In this document: one piece after another, positions 10,403 to 20,683 of the stretch
How positions within the stretch are numbered: position 1 is the stretch's first letter
How the letters are laid out: the number at the start of each line of letters is the position of its first letter
DNA from: Neisseria meningitidis
GTDB lineage: Bacteria; Pseudomonadota; Gammaproteobacteria; Burkholderiales; Neisseriaceae
Direction of reading: 5' to 3'
Assembly (NCBI GenBank): GCA_923184405.1
Contig: OV299793.1
Location: forward strand, 489,858 to 553,857
DNA length: 64,000 nucleotides
Translations under genes and position numbers: made by a program
The notes under the pieces: model-generated
What the model saw: the letters and a program-made list of their open reading frames with translations, nothing else
The model's database searches: none
What the model was told of the DNA's origin: nothing

Positions 10403-12292
10403 ATGCCTATCCTTACCATCCGTGAAGTGTGCAACATTAATCATTGGGGCATAGGTTATTATGATGTTGACGATTCCGGCGAAATCATCGTCCGCCCCAA
10501 TCCTCGCAACACAATCAAACTGTTTCACTGCAAAAACTGACTGAAGCCGTGCAACAAAAACATCAGGCGCGCCTGCCTGTTTTGTTTTGTTTTCCGCAAA
10601 TCCTCGAACACCGCCTCCGCGACATTAACCGCGCCTTTCAGACGGCACGGGAAGAGTGCGGCTATAAGGGCGGTTATTGTTTGGTTTACCCTATCAAGGT
10701 CAACCAACACCGCCGCGTCATCGAATCGCTTATGTCAAGCGGACAACCGCATGGTTTGGAAGCTGGTTCTAAAGCCGAACTGATGGCGGTTTTGGCACAC
10801 GCCGGCACCCGGCAAACATTAATCGTCTGCAACGGCTATAAAGACCGTGAATATATCCGTTTCGCCTTGATGGGCGAAAAACTGAAGCATCAGGTTTATT
10901 TGGTGATTGAGAAGCTGTCCGAAATACAAATGGTATTGGAAGAGGCGGAAAAACTCGGCATCAAGCCCCGTTTGGGTGTGCGCGCCAGACTGGCTTCCCA
11001 AGGTTCGGGAAAATGGCAGTCTTCGGGTGGGGAAAAATCAAAATTCGGCTTATCGGCTTCCCAAGTTTTGCAACTGGTCGATATTTTGAAACAAAAAACA
11101 GGCTGGACTGCCTGCAGCTTTTGCATTTCCATTTAGGCTCGCAGCTTGGGAACATCCGTGATGTTGCCACAGATGTACACGAATCGGCTCGGTTTTATGT
11201 TGAGTTGCACAAACTGGGGTAAATATCCGCTGTTTTGATGTAGGCGGCGGGCTTGGCGTGGATTACGAAGGAAACCGCACACAATCGGATTGTTCCGTTA
11301 ATTACAGCCTCAACGAATATGCCTCCACAGTCGTATGGGGCATCAGCCAGGCTTGTCTCGAACACGGGCTGCCGCATCCGACAATCATTACCGAGAGCGG
11401 GCGCGGCATTACCGCACATCACGCCGTTTTGGTTGCTAATGTTATAGGCGTTGAACGTTACAAACCGCGCCAGCTGGATGCGCCATCGCCCGAAGCACCG
11501 CGTGTGTTGCACAGTATGTGGGAAACTTGGACGGATATTTCCGCCTCGCCGGAAAAACGTTCCTTACGCAGCTGGATACACGAAGGGCAGTTTGATCTTG
11601 CCGATGTGCATAATCAGTATAATGTCGGGCTGTTGAGTTTGGCGCAACGTGCGTGGGCGGAGCAACTGTATTTAAATATCTGTCATGAAGTCGGCGAATT
11701 GTTTAATGAAAAACACCGGTCTCACCGAACCATTATTGACGAATTGCAAGAACGTTTTGCCGATAAGCTGTATGTCAATTTCTCACTCTTCCAATCTTTG
11801 CCCGATGCTTGGGGCATAGATCAACTTTTCCCTGTTTGTCCCATTACCGGTTTGAATGAACCGATTGCGCGCCGCGCCGTGTTGTTGGACATTACCTGCG
11901 ATTCAGACGGTACGATTGACCACTACATCGACGGAGACGGCATCGCCGGTACGATGCCTATGCCTGATTATCCCGAAGAAGAGCCGCCGCTTTTAGGCTT
12001 TTTTATGGTGGGAGCATATCAGGAAATACTCGGCAATATGCACAATCTTTTCGGCGACACTGCCACTGCCGATGTTGTTGTAGGGGAAGACGGACAATTT
12101 ACCGTCATCGATTACGATGAAGGAAACACCGTTGCCGATATGCTCGAATACGTTTATCAAGATCCGAAAGAGCTGATGAAACGCTATCGCGAACAAATCG
12201 AACATTCAGACCTTCCTGCCTCGCAGGCTATGTCTTTCTTAAAAGAACTCGAAGCGGGGCTTAATGGTTATACCTATTTGGAAGACGAATAG
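10403..12292 (+). CDS. speA: Biosynthetic arginine decarboxylase, frame broken
   Basis: PLP enzyme that converts arginine to agmatine, the first step of putrescine synthesis; about 630 residues. The start [22 protein letters not shown] matches the family. The PLP lysine is in VYPIKVNQH near 10685-10710. [16 protein letters not shown] and [12 protein letters not shown] follow. A glycine-rich PLP phosphate loop ([12 protein letters not shown]) begins near 11235. The C-terminal 344 codons (11258-12292) are fully open, with [14 protein letters not shown] and the acidic end GYTYLEDE. Breaks lie near 10510, 11100 and 11222. speB follows 98 bp downstream, so the pathway genes are adjacent. Confidence 0.92.
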
Positions 12293-12390
12293 ACGCATCA
12301 AGGCATCGGATATGTCGTCTGAAGCCCGATTTTCTTACTCAAACACCAATCATCACGACCGATTGAAACCAATTACAAGGAATCATTACG

Positions 12391-13310
12391 ATGCAATACA
12401 GCACACTGGCAGGACAAACCGACAACTCCTCGTTTCCAATAATTTCGGGTTTTGCGCCTGCCGCTTAATTTTATGCCGTATGAAAGTCATGCCGATTAGG
12501 TTATTACTGGCGTGCCTTATGATATGGCGGTTTCAGGGCGTTCCGGCGCGCGTTTCGGTCCTGAAGCCATCCGGCGCGCCTCCGTCAACCTCGCTTGGGA
12601 GCACCGCAGGTTTCCATGGACATTTGATGTGCGCGAACGCCTGAACATTATTGATTGCGGCGACTTGGTTTTTTCTTTTGGCGACAGCAGGGATTTTGTC
12701 GAAAAATGGAAGCGCACGCCAACAAATTACTTTCTTCCGGCAAACGCTGTTTGAGTTTGGGCGGCGACCATTTCATTACCCTCCCGTTGTTGCGCGCCCA
12801 CGCCCGCTATTTCGGCAAACTCGCACTGATTCATTTTGACGCGCACACCGACACCTACGACAACGGCAGCGAATACGACCACGGTACGATGTTCTATACC
12901 GCCCCCAAGGAAGGCCTCATCGACCCGTCCCGTTCCGTACAAATCGGCATACGTACCGAACACAGTAAAAAATTGCCTTTACTGTGTTGACCGCCCCCCA
13001 AGTTAATGAAGACAGTGTTGAAGAGACCGTCCGTAAAATCAAAGAAACCGTCGGCAATATGCCCGTTTACCTGACTTTCGACATAGACTGCCTCGACCCG
13101 TCGTTCGCCCCTGGGACCGGTACGCCCGTATGCGGCGGCTTGAGCAGCGACAGGGCATTAAAAATCCTACGTGGGCTGACGGATCTCGACATCGTCGGTA
13201 TGGATGTTGTAGAAGTTGCCCCCTCTTACGACCAATCCGACATTACCGCTTTGGCTAACGCCACAATTGCCTTGGAAATGCTTTACCTTCAAGGTGCGAA
13301 AAAGGACTGA
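12391..13310 (+). CDS. speB: Agmatinase (ureohydrolase), frame broken
   Basis: Hydrolyses agmatine to putrescine and urea using two manganese ions. All metal-binding motifs of the ureohydrolase family are visible: [11 protein letters not shown] near 12755, [10 protein letters not shown] near 12835, and [18 protein letters not shown] near 13075. The C-terminal [12 protein letters not shown] is also present. About 306 residues, the normal length. Frame breaks lie near 12430-12510, 12706 and 12978. Together with speA it forms the agmatine route to putrescine. The start ATG at 12391 follows AAGGAATCATTACG. Confidence 0.92.
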
Positions 13311-13506
13311 ACGTCCGGCATCCCCCGGGTTTTCGCCGTGCCGTTCAAACAGCGTATTCAGTCTAATGAAAATTCAAATACTGAAACAAAAGTTGCCCGG
13401 AGCCGCATATCGGAAAGACGGTGAAATATCTGAATATATATTATAAAACAATTAGTTAAATATTATTTTCCCGATTTTTCGGGACGGTCTTTTTACGGAG
13501 GTCAAT

Positions 13507-14959
13507 ATGATGAAATTGGGTTTCAAACCGATACCTCGCCATTGCCGCAGTATTGTGCGCCCTGGTTTTGGCACTGCCCGTACCCGACGGGGTCAAGCCT
13601 CAGGCTTGGACGCTGCTGGCCATGTTTGTCGGTGTGATTACCGCCATTATCGGCAAGGCCATGCCGTTAGGCGCGCTGTCGATTATTGCCGTCGGGTTGG
13701 TCGCAGTAACCGGCGTAACCGCCGACAAACCGGGCGCGGCGATGAGCGATGCGTTGAGTGCGTTCGCCAATCCGTTGATTTGGCTGATTGCCATCGCAGT
13801 TATGATTTCGCGCGGTTTGCTCAAAACAGGGCTGGGGATGCGTATCGGATATTTGTTTATCGCCGTTTTGGAAGAAAACGCTGGGCATCGGTTACAGTCT
13901 CGCTCTTTCCGAACTGCTGCTGGCTCCCGTTACCCTGCCAATACCGCGGCGGCGGCGGCATTATACATCCGATTATGCAGTCGATTGCCAGCAGTTACGG
14001 CTCCAATCCCGCAAAAGGCACAGAACGCAAGATGGGTAAATATTTGGCTTTGGTCAACTATCATTCCAATCCCATTTCGTCGGCTATGTTTATTACTGCA
14101 ACTGCCCCCAACCCTTTAATCGTCAACTGATTGCCGAAAATTTAGGCAGTAGTTTCCGTCTTTCTTCGGGGGCGTGGGCGTGGGCAATGGCTGTTCCCGG
14201 CGTTATCGCCTTTTCGTTATGCCTTTGATTTTATATTTTTGTATCCGCCTGAAATTAAAGAAACGCCCAATGCCGTTCAATTTGCCAAAAGACCGTCTGA
14301 GGGAGATGGGTAAAATGTCGGCAGACGAAATCATTATGGCGGTCATTTTCGGTATCTTGCTGCTGTTGTGGGCAGATGTTCCGCCCTTATTAATGGCAAT
14401 CACGCTTTAGTATCAACGCCACCGCCACCGCATTTATCGGATTAAGCCTGCTTTTGCTTTCCGGTGTATTGACTTGGGACGATGTTTTGAAAGAAAAAGT
14501 GCGTGGGATACGATTATTTGGTTTGGCGCATTGATTATGATGGCCGCATTTTTAAATAAACTGGACTGATTAAATGGTTCTCCGGAGTGTTGGCGGAAAG
14601 TGTCGGCGGTTTGGGCGTTAGCGGCACGGCTGCGGGCGTAATCCTCGTGCTTGCTTATATGTATGCGCATTATATGTTTGCCAGTACTACTGCACATATT
14701 ACCGCTATGTTCGGCGCATTTTTCGCTGCTGCCGTTTCACTGAATGCCCCGGCGATGCCGACCGCGCTGATGATGGCGGCCGCATCTAACATTATGATGA
14801 CCCTCACTCATTATGCGACCGGCACTTCGCCTGTGATTTTCGGTTCGAATACACCACAATGGGAGAATGGTGGAAGGCGGGTTTTATCATGAGCGTAGTC
14901 AATTTTCTGATTTTTTCGTTATCGGCAGCATTTGGTGGAAAGTTCAAGGGCATTGGTAA
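13507..14959 (+). CDS. SLC13/DASS-family anion:sodium symporter, frame broken
   Basis: Integral membrane carrier for di- or tricarboxylates, about 485 residues. Membrane segments are dense: LAMFVGVITAIIGKAMPLGALSI region near 13620, LIWLIAIAVMISRGLLKTG near 13778, and GGGIIHPIMQSIASSYGSNP near 13955. KYLALVNYHSNPISSAMFITATAPNP near 14039 holds a family-typical SNT/TAPNP-like substrate loop. The second half includes YMYAHYMFASTTAHITAMFGAFF near 14660 and MMTLTHYATGTSPVIFGS near 14795, the second inverted repeat. The likely substrate is malate, 2-oxoglutarate or tartrate; sequence alone does not decide. There are several one-base breaks, and TAA is at 14957-14959. Confidence 0.85.
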
Positions 14960-15020
14960 GGGAAAAATAAAATAAATTTCCAATCTGTGTTTATTTGATT
15001 GGGCGACTATTATCGTGAAA

Positions 15021-15050
15021 TATGCCGTCTAAAGCCTTCAGATGGCATAT
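15021..15050. terminator. Imperfect inverted DUS pair
   Basis: ATGCCGTCTAAA and TTCAGATGGCAT face each other with one mismatch in each arm. It lies between two convergent genes, the SLC13 transporter and the L,D-transpeptidase. Confidence 0.65.
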
Positions 15051-15224
15051 TTGTGCGCTTGAATGTTGCAGAAAGCGGCAGGCGGCGGTGTAGGAAAAGC
15101 CAAACAAAACCAAACCGCCTATCAACTTCTGATAAACATAAGCATTAAATAATCAGAAGGTTATTCAATTACCTAAACGCAAATTTCCCTGCCGTATCAC
15201 ATCTATTGAAAATAATACATCAAC

Positions 15225-16195
15225 CTACTCGGAAGCAGCCTGATCAGGTGTTTCTACTTGCGGCGATGAATCGGCAGCTGGTTCGGTATAGGCAGTCGGC
15301 GTGCCGTCGGATTGGGTATTTAAATGCGGTTGTGCCTCGGGCGTGTGTACATCAGGCACTTCGGGCGTGCGTGTCTCGGATATTTCGGCAGAGTTGGTTC
15401 TCAGTTTGTTCAATGACTTCAGCTTGGCTGTATGAGGAAGAACCCTGTATCCACGCCAGCGATTTGAGCGGCATCTTCATCTTGCCGTTTTTGCCGCAGG
15501 TCAGGCAGACGGCCGATCCGGTGCGGTCTTTGAGTACAGCATCGACTTTCTCGGGCGCGATGGTTTTACCCTGTGTTTTGCCCATTGCGCAATACTTTTT
15601 TCAGAGAGGCGATGTCAAGGTTGTTCTTACCGTAAGGGTCGCGGAAGGCGGCAAGCCACAGGTTGCGATCCGCATCTTCATTGAGACCCGCCATTTGATA
15701 GATGACGGAGGCGGGCGAGCCGCTGGCGATGGTTTTGGCAAACTCGAGCGCGTCGGGCGATTTCATGCGGACGCAGCCGTGACTCCGAACCCCGGGGACG
15801 CTGGTCCGCGCATTGGTCCCATGTATGCCCAAACCGAGTTTGGGGTCGCCTAAGCGGACAAAAACCGACCCCAAAGGGTTGTCCGGGCCAACGGCTATGG
15901 CTTTTTACGCCGTCGCCGCGTTCTTTCTGTATGGATTTGGGGATGTACCAAACAGGGTTATAGGCTTTCGCACCGATTTTATGTTCGCCTAGATTGGTTT
16001 GCGTCATCGCCCGACCTACTGCAACGGGATAAACCTTGGTCAGTTTGCCGTCGGTGTAGAAGAACAGGCGTTGCTGAGGGATGTTAATGAAGACATGTTG
16101 ACCGTGTGCGACATGGAGACATCGGGAATAACGGTGTTTGCGTATGAAAAACCGCTTATCAATAGTGCAGCAGTGCGGCAGATTGTTTTATTCAT
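15225..16195 (-). CDS. L,D-transpeptidase (YkuD/ErfK family), frame broken
   Basis: Periplasmic enzyme that cross-links or modifies peptidoglycan through a catalytic cysteine. The start MNKTICRTAALLISGFSYANTV is a signal peptide. The YkuD core is intact: GIHGTNARTSVPGVRSHGCVRM near 15825-15760, with the catalytic Cys in SHGCVRM. DALEFAKTIASG and a Pro/Thr-rich C-terminal tail (PEVPDVHTPEAQPH) follow and end at 15225. Breaks lie near 16040-15900, 15560 and 15400. The gene is convergent with the SLC13 transporter. Length about 320 residues. Confidence 0.82.
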
Positions 16196-16300
16196 ATCAA
16201 AATATGGTGTGTGTCCGATAGGTTTTCGGCAAATCATACCTGAAACCGTACCAATTTGTGCGAAAATATGCGCTTCGGTACAGTGCGGACGGATTGGGCA

Positions 16301-16438
16301 ATGGCAACGGAAACAAATGTCGCGGAAATTTCCGCCTTGGATTATGAAAGCAGGGGTGTGGCAAAGGTCGGCGGCAAAACGGTTTTTATTAAAAGGGCAT
16401 TACTTGATTGTTTGATGCTGGGTTGGTTCAGGCTTTAA
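16301..16438 (+). pseudogene. TRAM-domain stump resembling the start of RlmD (23S rRNA methyltransferase)
   Basis: MATETNVAEISALDYESRGVAKV and GKTVFIKRAL are the typical first 35 residues of a TRAM domain as found at the N-terminus of RlmD/RumA enzymes. After that the frame changes to unrelated residues and stops at 16436-16438. No methyltransferase domain follows; bioF starts 22 bp later. It marks the left edge of the biotin island and may be the host gene cut by the insertion. Confidence 0.5.
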
Positions 16439-16459
16439 CTCAGGAATATTTACATCATA

Positions 16460-17603
16460 ATGAATGTTTTTAAACAACAGCTTGAACAACTCGGCGCGCA
16501 AAACCAATATCGCTTGATTCCGGATTTGATTCATCAAGGGCGGTATATTACGCAGAAAAACCGCAAAATGCTGAATATGTCGTCTAATGATTATTTGGGT
16601 TTAGCATCAGATGAAAACTTGCACCGTTCCTTTTTGCAGCAATACGGCGGTAATTTTCCCTCGTTTACCAGTTCTTCATCGCGTTTATTCAACGGGCAAC
16701 TTTCCTATTTATACCGATCTGGAGCAGCTTGTCGCTTAACGTTTCCAACGGGAAAGCGCGTTATTGTTCAACAGCCGCTATCACGCCAATCTCGGTATTT
16801 TGCCTGCTTTGACGACGACGAAAAGTTTGATTTTGGCAGATAAATTTGTTCACGCCAGTATGATTGACGGCAGCCGTTTGAGCCAGTGTGCGTTTTCCAG
16901 TTATCGTCATAATGATTATGAACATTTGCAAAATCTGCTTGAAAAAAACGTCGGAAAATTTGACCGCACTTTGATCGTTACCGAATCAGTTTTCAGTATG
17001 GACGGCGATGTGGCGGATTTGAGATAGCTTGTCCAATTAAAAAAACAGTTTCCCAATACTTATCTTTATGTGGATGAAGCCCACGCAATCGGTGTTTATG
17101 GGCAAAACGGATTGGGGATTGCCGAACGGGATAATTTGATTGCCGAGATTGATTTATTGGTCAGCACTTTCGGTAAAGCCTTAGCCTCGGTGGGGGCGTA
17201 TGCCGTCTGCAACCAAGTATTGAAAGAATGTTTGATTAATCAAATGCGCCCATTGATTTTTTCAACCGCATTGCCGCCGTTTAATGTGGCTTGGACTTAT
17301 TTTAGTTTTGAACGATTGCCGCAATTCTCAAAAGAAAGAAGCCATCTTGAGCAGTTAAGCGCATTTTTACGGCGGGAAGTGGCGCATCGGACGCAAATAA
17401 TGCCGAGCCAAACCTGTATCGTCCCCTATATTTTAGGCGGGAATGAAGCCACCCTTGCCAAAGCGGAATACCTGCAAAGGCAGGGTTATTATTGCCTGCC
17501 CATCAGACCACCGACAGTACCAAAAGGTACATCCAGAATACGATTGTCTTTGACGGCAGATATGACAATGGATGAAGTGCGGCAGTTTGCGGTGTGCCTG
17601 TAA
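16460..17603 (+). CDS. bioF: 8-amino-7-oxononanoate synthase, frame broken
   Basis: PLP enzyme that condenses pimeloyl-ACP with alanine in biotin synthesis, about 380 residues. Visible parts: [12 protein letters not shown] near 16577, [13 protein letters not shown] near 16849, [15 protein letters not shown] near 16978, [17 protein letters not shown] near 17067 (cofactor-binding Asp-x-x-His), and the PLP lysine in [13 protein letters not shown] near 17163. The C-terminus has [14 protein letters not shown]. Breaks lie near 16700-16835, and a TAG replaces a probable Gln codon at 17025-17027. The region is AT-rich compared with flanking genes and contains an exact Haemophilus uptake signal at 16963. 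Confidence 0.9.
16963..16971 (-). other. Haemophilus-type uptake signal sequence core
   Basis: ACCGCACTT is the exact reverse complement of AAGTGCGGT, the 9-bp uptake signal core of Haemophilus influenzae. It lies inside bioF. Neisserial DNA uses a different signal (DUS), so this is a foreign-origin marker. Confidence 0.75.
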
Positions 17604-17612
17604 GGATATGAT

Positions 17613-18260
17613 ATGAAAACAAAATTTTACAATCATCAAGGCGGACATTTAATCCTGTATTTTGCAGGTTGGGGAACGCCGCCCGATGCTGTAAATCATT
17701 TGATTTTGCCGGAAAATCACGATTTATTGATTTGCTATGATTATCAAGATTTAAATTTGGATTTTGATTTTTCCGCCTATCGGCACATCCGTTTGGTGGC
17801 GTGGTCAATGGGCGTTTGGGCGGCAGAGAGGGCATTGCAAGGAATAAGATTAAAATCCGCAACGGCAGTGAATGGCACAGGTTTGCCTTGCGATGATAAT
17901 TTCAGTATCCCTTGCGCCGTTTTTAAAGGCACATTGGAGAACCTCACGGAAAACACCCGTTTAAAATTTGAACGCAGAATGTGTGGCGATAAAGCATCTT
18001 TTGAAGATTAATAACAATTTCCCGCACGCCCGTTTGACGAAATTCATCAAGAACTTACCGCACTTTTTGAGATGATCGGGCAAGATAGGCGCGCAGATTT
18101 GATTCGCTGGACAAATGCCTTGGTCGGATCAAGCGATAAAATTTTTATGCCTGCCAATCAGCACCGATATTGGACACCGCGTTGCACCGTTCGGGAAATT
18201 GACGGCGGACATTACCTGTTTTCAAGATTCACCCATTGGTCGGCACTATGGAATCACTGA
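17613..18260 (+). CDS. bioG: Pimeloyl-ACP methyl ester esterase BioG, frame broken once
   Basis: BioG removes the methyl ester from pimeloyl-ACP and ends the BioC-started pathway. The start is MKTKFYNHQGGHLILYFAGWGTPP. The alpha/beta-hydrolase nucleophile elbow is VAWSMGVWAA near 17795 (Ser). A later DGGHYLF near 18200 supplies the catalytic His. The size is about 215 residues, normal for BioG, which differs from BioH. One stop at about 18010 splits it. It lies 9 bp after bioF and overlaps bioC. The gene order bioF-bioG-bioC is that of Haemophilus influenzae. Confidence 0.87.
18057..18065 (-). other. Haemophilus-type uptake signal sequence core
   Basis: A second exact ACCGCACTT, followed by TTTTGA, lies in bioG. 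Two copies within 1.1 kb and none noticed elsewhere in the window support a Pasteurellaceae origin of this segment. Confidence 0.75.
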
Positions 18261-19029
18261 CTGCCATAAATAAATCGCGCATTCGGCAGGCTTTCCAAAA
18301 AGCATTAAACGATTATGACCGGCACGCCTTAATCCAACAAAAAATGACGATTAATTTAATGGCGCATTTGCAAGATTATTTGCCGGATATGCCATTGGAA
18401 AACGTGTTGGAATTGGGCTGCGGCTCAGGAATGTTGAGTGCCTTGCTGCAAAAACAGATTTCAGCGAATTATTGGTTATTTAATGATTTGTGCGATGTGC
18501 AGCCCCAACTGGCTGAAAAACTGCCGCAATCCTTTGATTTTTATTGCGGCGATGCGGAAAACTTTCCTTTTCAACGACAATTTGACTTAATCGCAAGCGC
18601 ATCTGCCGTGCAATGGTTTCATCAACCCGACGCTTTTATCGCCCATTGCAAAACAGGCTTGAAAGCAAACGGATTATTGGCGGTTGCAACCTTTGGCAAA
18701 GACAATTTAAAAGAAGTCCGCCAAATTACAAATATAGGCTTAAATTACCCGACTTTATCCCAATGGCAGACTTGGTTAGCCAAAGATTTTGAGCTTTTAT
18801 GGTGTGAGGATTTTAAGGTAATACTAGACTTTGATACGCCGTTAGATGTACTCAAACACCTTAAATATACAGGCGTAACAGCCACGAACCAAAAAAATTG
18901 GACAAGAAAAAATCTCAATGGATTTATTGGCGATTATTTGTCGGCGTTCAGTATGCCGTCGGGCAAAGTGCACCTGACTTATCATCCGTTATTTTTATCG
19001 CGCGCTACTCTGCGGCGGGCAGGCAATAA
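18248..19029 (+). CDS. bioC: Malonyl-ACP O-methyltransferase BioC
   Basis: SAM-dependent enzyme that methylates malonyl-ACP and starts pimelate synthesis. The start ATG at 18248 (MESLTAINKSRIRQAFQKAL) overlaps the end of bioG. The SAM-binding motif I is VLELGCGSGMLSALL near 18410, followed by FDLIASASAVQWFHQPD near 18580 and LKANGLLAVATFG near 18660. The frame is intact to about 18985. One base is missing there, so as read the frame runs to 19069 instead of the natural TAA at 19027-19029. About 260 residues. It is AT-rich, like bioF and bioG. Confidence 0.88.
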
Positions 19030-19037
19030 GGCAGCTT

Positions 19038-19091
19038 ATGGGCAAAGTTATTTTTATATCGGGTATTGATACTGATGTGGGTAAAAGGTAA
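19038..19091 (+). pseudogene. bioD: Dethiobiotin synthetase stump
   Basis: MGKVIFISGIDTDVGK is the exact N-terminal nucleotide-binding segment of BioD (GIDTDVGK P-loop). A TAA follows after 17 codons and nothing of the rest of BioD is present downstream. It starts 8 bp after bioC, the position of bioD in the Haemophilus order. The import therefore broke inside bioD. Confidence 0.75.
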
Positions 19092-19248
19092 TATGGCGAG
19101 GCTTGTGCAGAAGGCATATTGTTAAACGTTAAATTATGGTATGATTTAAAACTTACAAGTCTATTTCAGTAAATCGTTAATAATAAAAGCGGACAATGGC
19201 CGTTGCAGGCGGTCAGCTATCCGCTCGTTACGGTATCGGGAGTATCCT

Positions 19249-20664
19249 TTGGAAAACTCATTAATTATCGGTTTGGCACTGGCGGTATTGCTGATGCTTT
19301 TGGTTATGCGTGCGAAGCAGGGTAAGAAAACACCGAAGCGCAAATCCCAAGGTGTCGGCAATACGCAGGGCAGACACCCGGAAGCAATGATTCGGACTGG
19401 GTCGATCAGATTGGACAATCGGTTTCAGACGGCACGCAACCCGACTGGTCTTGGAACGAAAGTGCCGAGACCGCATCCGCCGCCGTATCCGCGCAAGAAG
19501 TCGATCCGCTTACGGAGTATCAGGTTTATAAGCAATTCGGTTATCAGGGCAAGGCTGCCGAATCTTTGGCTGCCTATCTGGACGGCATTCCGGATGGTGA
19601 AGCGAAACCTGAAAACCTTATCCGCGAGCTGCTCGATATCAATCTCGAAGTGGGGATGTCGATGTTTTGGCAGACAATCTGCAAAAATACGGCAAACTGA
19701 TTCCTTCCGAACTTTTGGCAAAATATATCGAACAGGCATTACAGCGCGATTCAAACCATTTGCGTATCCGCGTCTTGGCGGAAGAAGGTTTGGGATGGGG
19801 TACTCAGGAGATTGAAAAACGTGCGGAAGGCGGTTCTGCGACGGCAGCTTCCGCATCGCCCCCACCGGATGCCAGCGGTAAGGCTTATGAAGCCGAAGAA
19901 ATCAAGCGCATCCCGATTGTGCGGGGCAAAAAGACGTGTCCGGAATCAGTCAAGAGGAAATCGGTGCGATTGCCGGTTTGGTCCGTGCCGATCAAGGTGC
20001 GAAAATCCTCAAAGACAAAGTCAGCTATGAAACGGCATCGAAACAATACGACCGTGCCATCCAAACTTCCGAAAAACCTGCAAACCTGATTATCGATGCG
20101 TTGAAACTCGATTACCAACACGCGGACATAGACCGTTTTGCCGGACATTTGTGGAAACTTTACCAAACGTTGGGCAACTACGGCAGGCAGGTTAAAGAGC
20201 GGATGCTGGGGTGGGGGTACAGCTTAGGTTACCATGAAGTTTTCGATGATTTGGAAAAAGGGCCGAACGACAGGCAAATCAAAGACATCGGTATGGGGCA
20301 CGGGTATCTGCCGAAAAATATACAGAAATTCAAATCGCAACATCGGGATTTGGTGCTTCAAGATTCTTCGTTGATCAACACCGGTTCGTCTCCGGCAGAC
20401 GATGCGGTTAAAGAAGCAGAGTCGTTGCTGATGTATGGTCAGATTGAAGCGGCAATGGATGTGTTGGAGCAGGCGGTATTGAAATATCCCGACGAGTCCC
20501 AGCTTTATATTACGTTGATCGATATTTATGAACGTACTGAAGATTGGGATAGGTTGGGGCAGTTTTTAAGGGTATTGAGGGAACGTGCGGACAGGCTTCC
20601 TGAAGAGGTCGTTATGCTGATGAGCCAACTGCTGCAGCGTATGAATCAAAATATTAAAAAATAA
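19249..20664 (+). CDS. FimV-like membrane-anchored protein with C-terminal TPR-like repeats, frame broken
   Basis: First gene of a five-gene operon. A TTG or damaged ATG at 19249 begins ENSLIIGLALAVLLMLLVMRAKQGKK: one membrane helix, then a basic segment. An acidic, Trp-containing linker follows in other frames (NDSDWVDQIG, PDWSWNES). Then DPLTEYQVYKQFGYQGKAAESL near 19493 resembles the helix repeats of FimV. The C-terminal third is open (19936-20664) with KLYQTLGNYGRQVKERM and a final TPR-like unit (LLMYGQIEAAMDVLEQAVLKYP). FimV proteins are polar hub proteins for type IV pili, so a scaffold role is an inference. Length about 470 residues. Confidence 0.65.
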
Positions 20665-20683
20665 AACGGTACGGAAAATAAAA

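Noticed and set aside
19249..20664. TspA/FimV itself
   Set aside because: The protein is much shorter than FimV/TspA and lacks a visible LysM part. Only the repeat region is alike, so it is called FimV-like.
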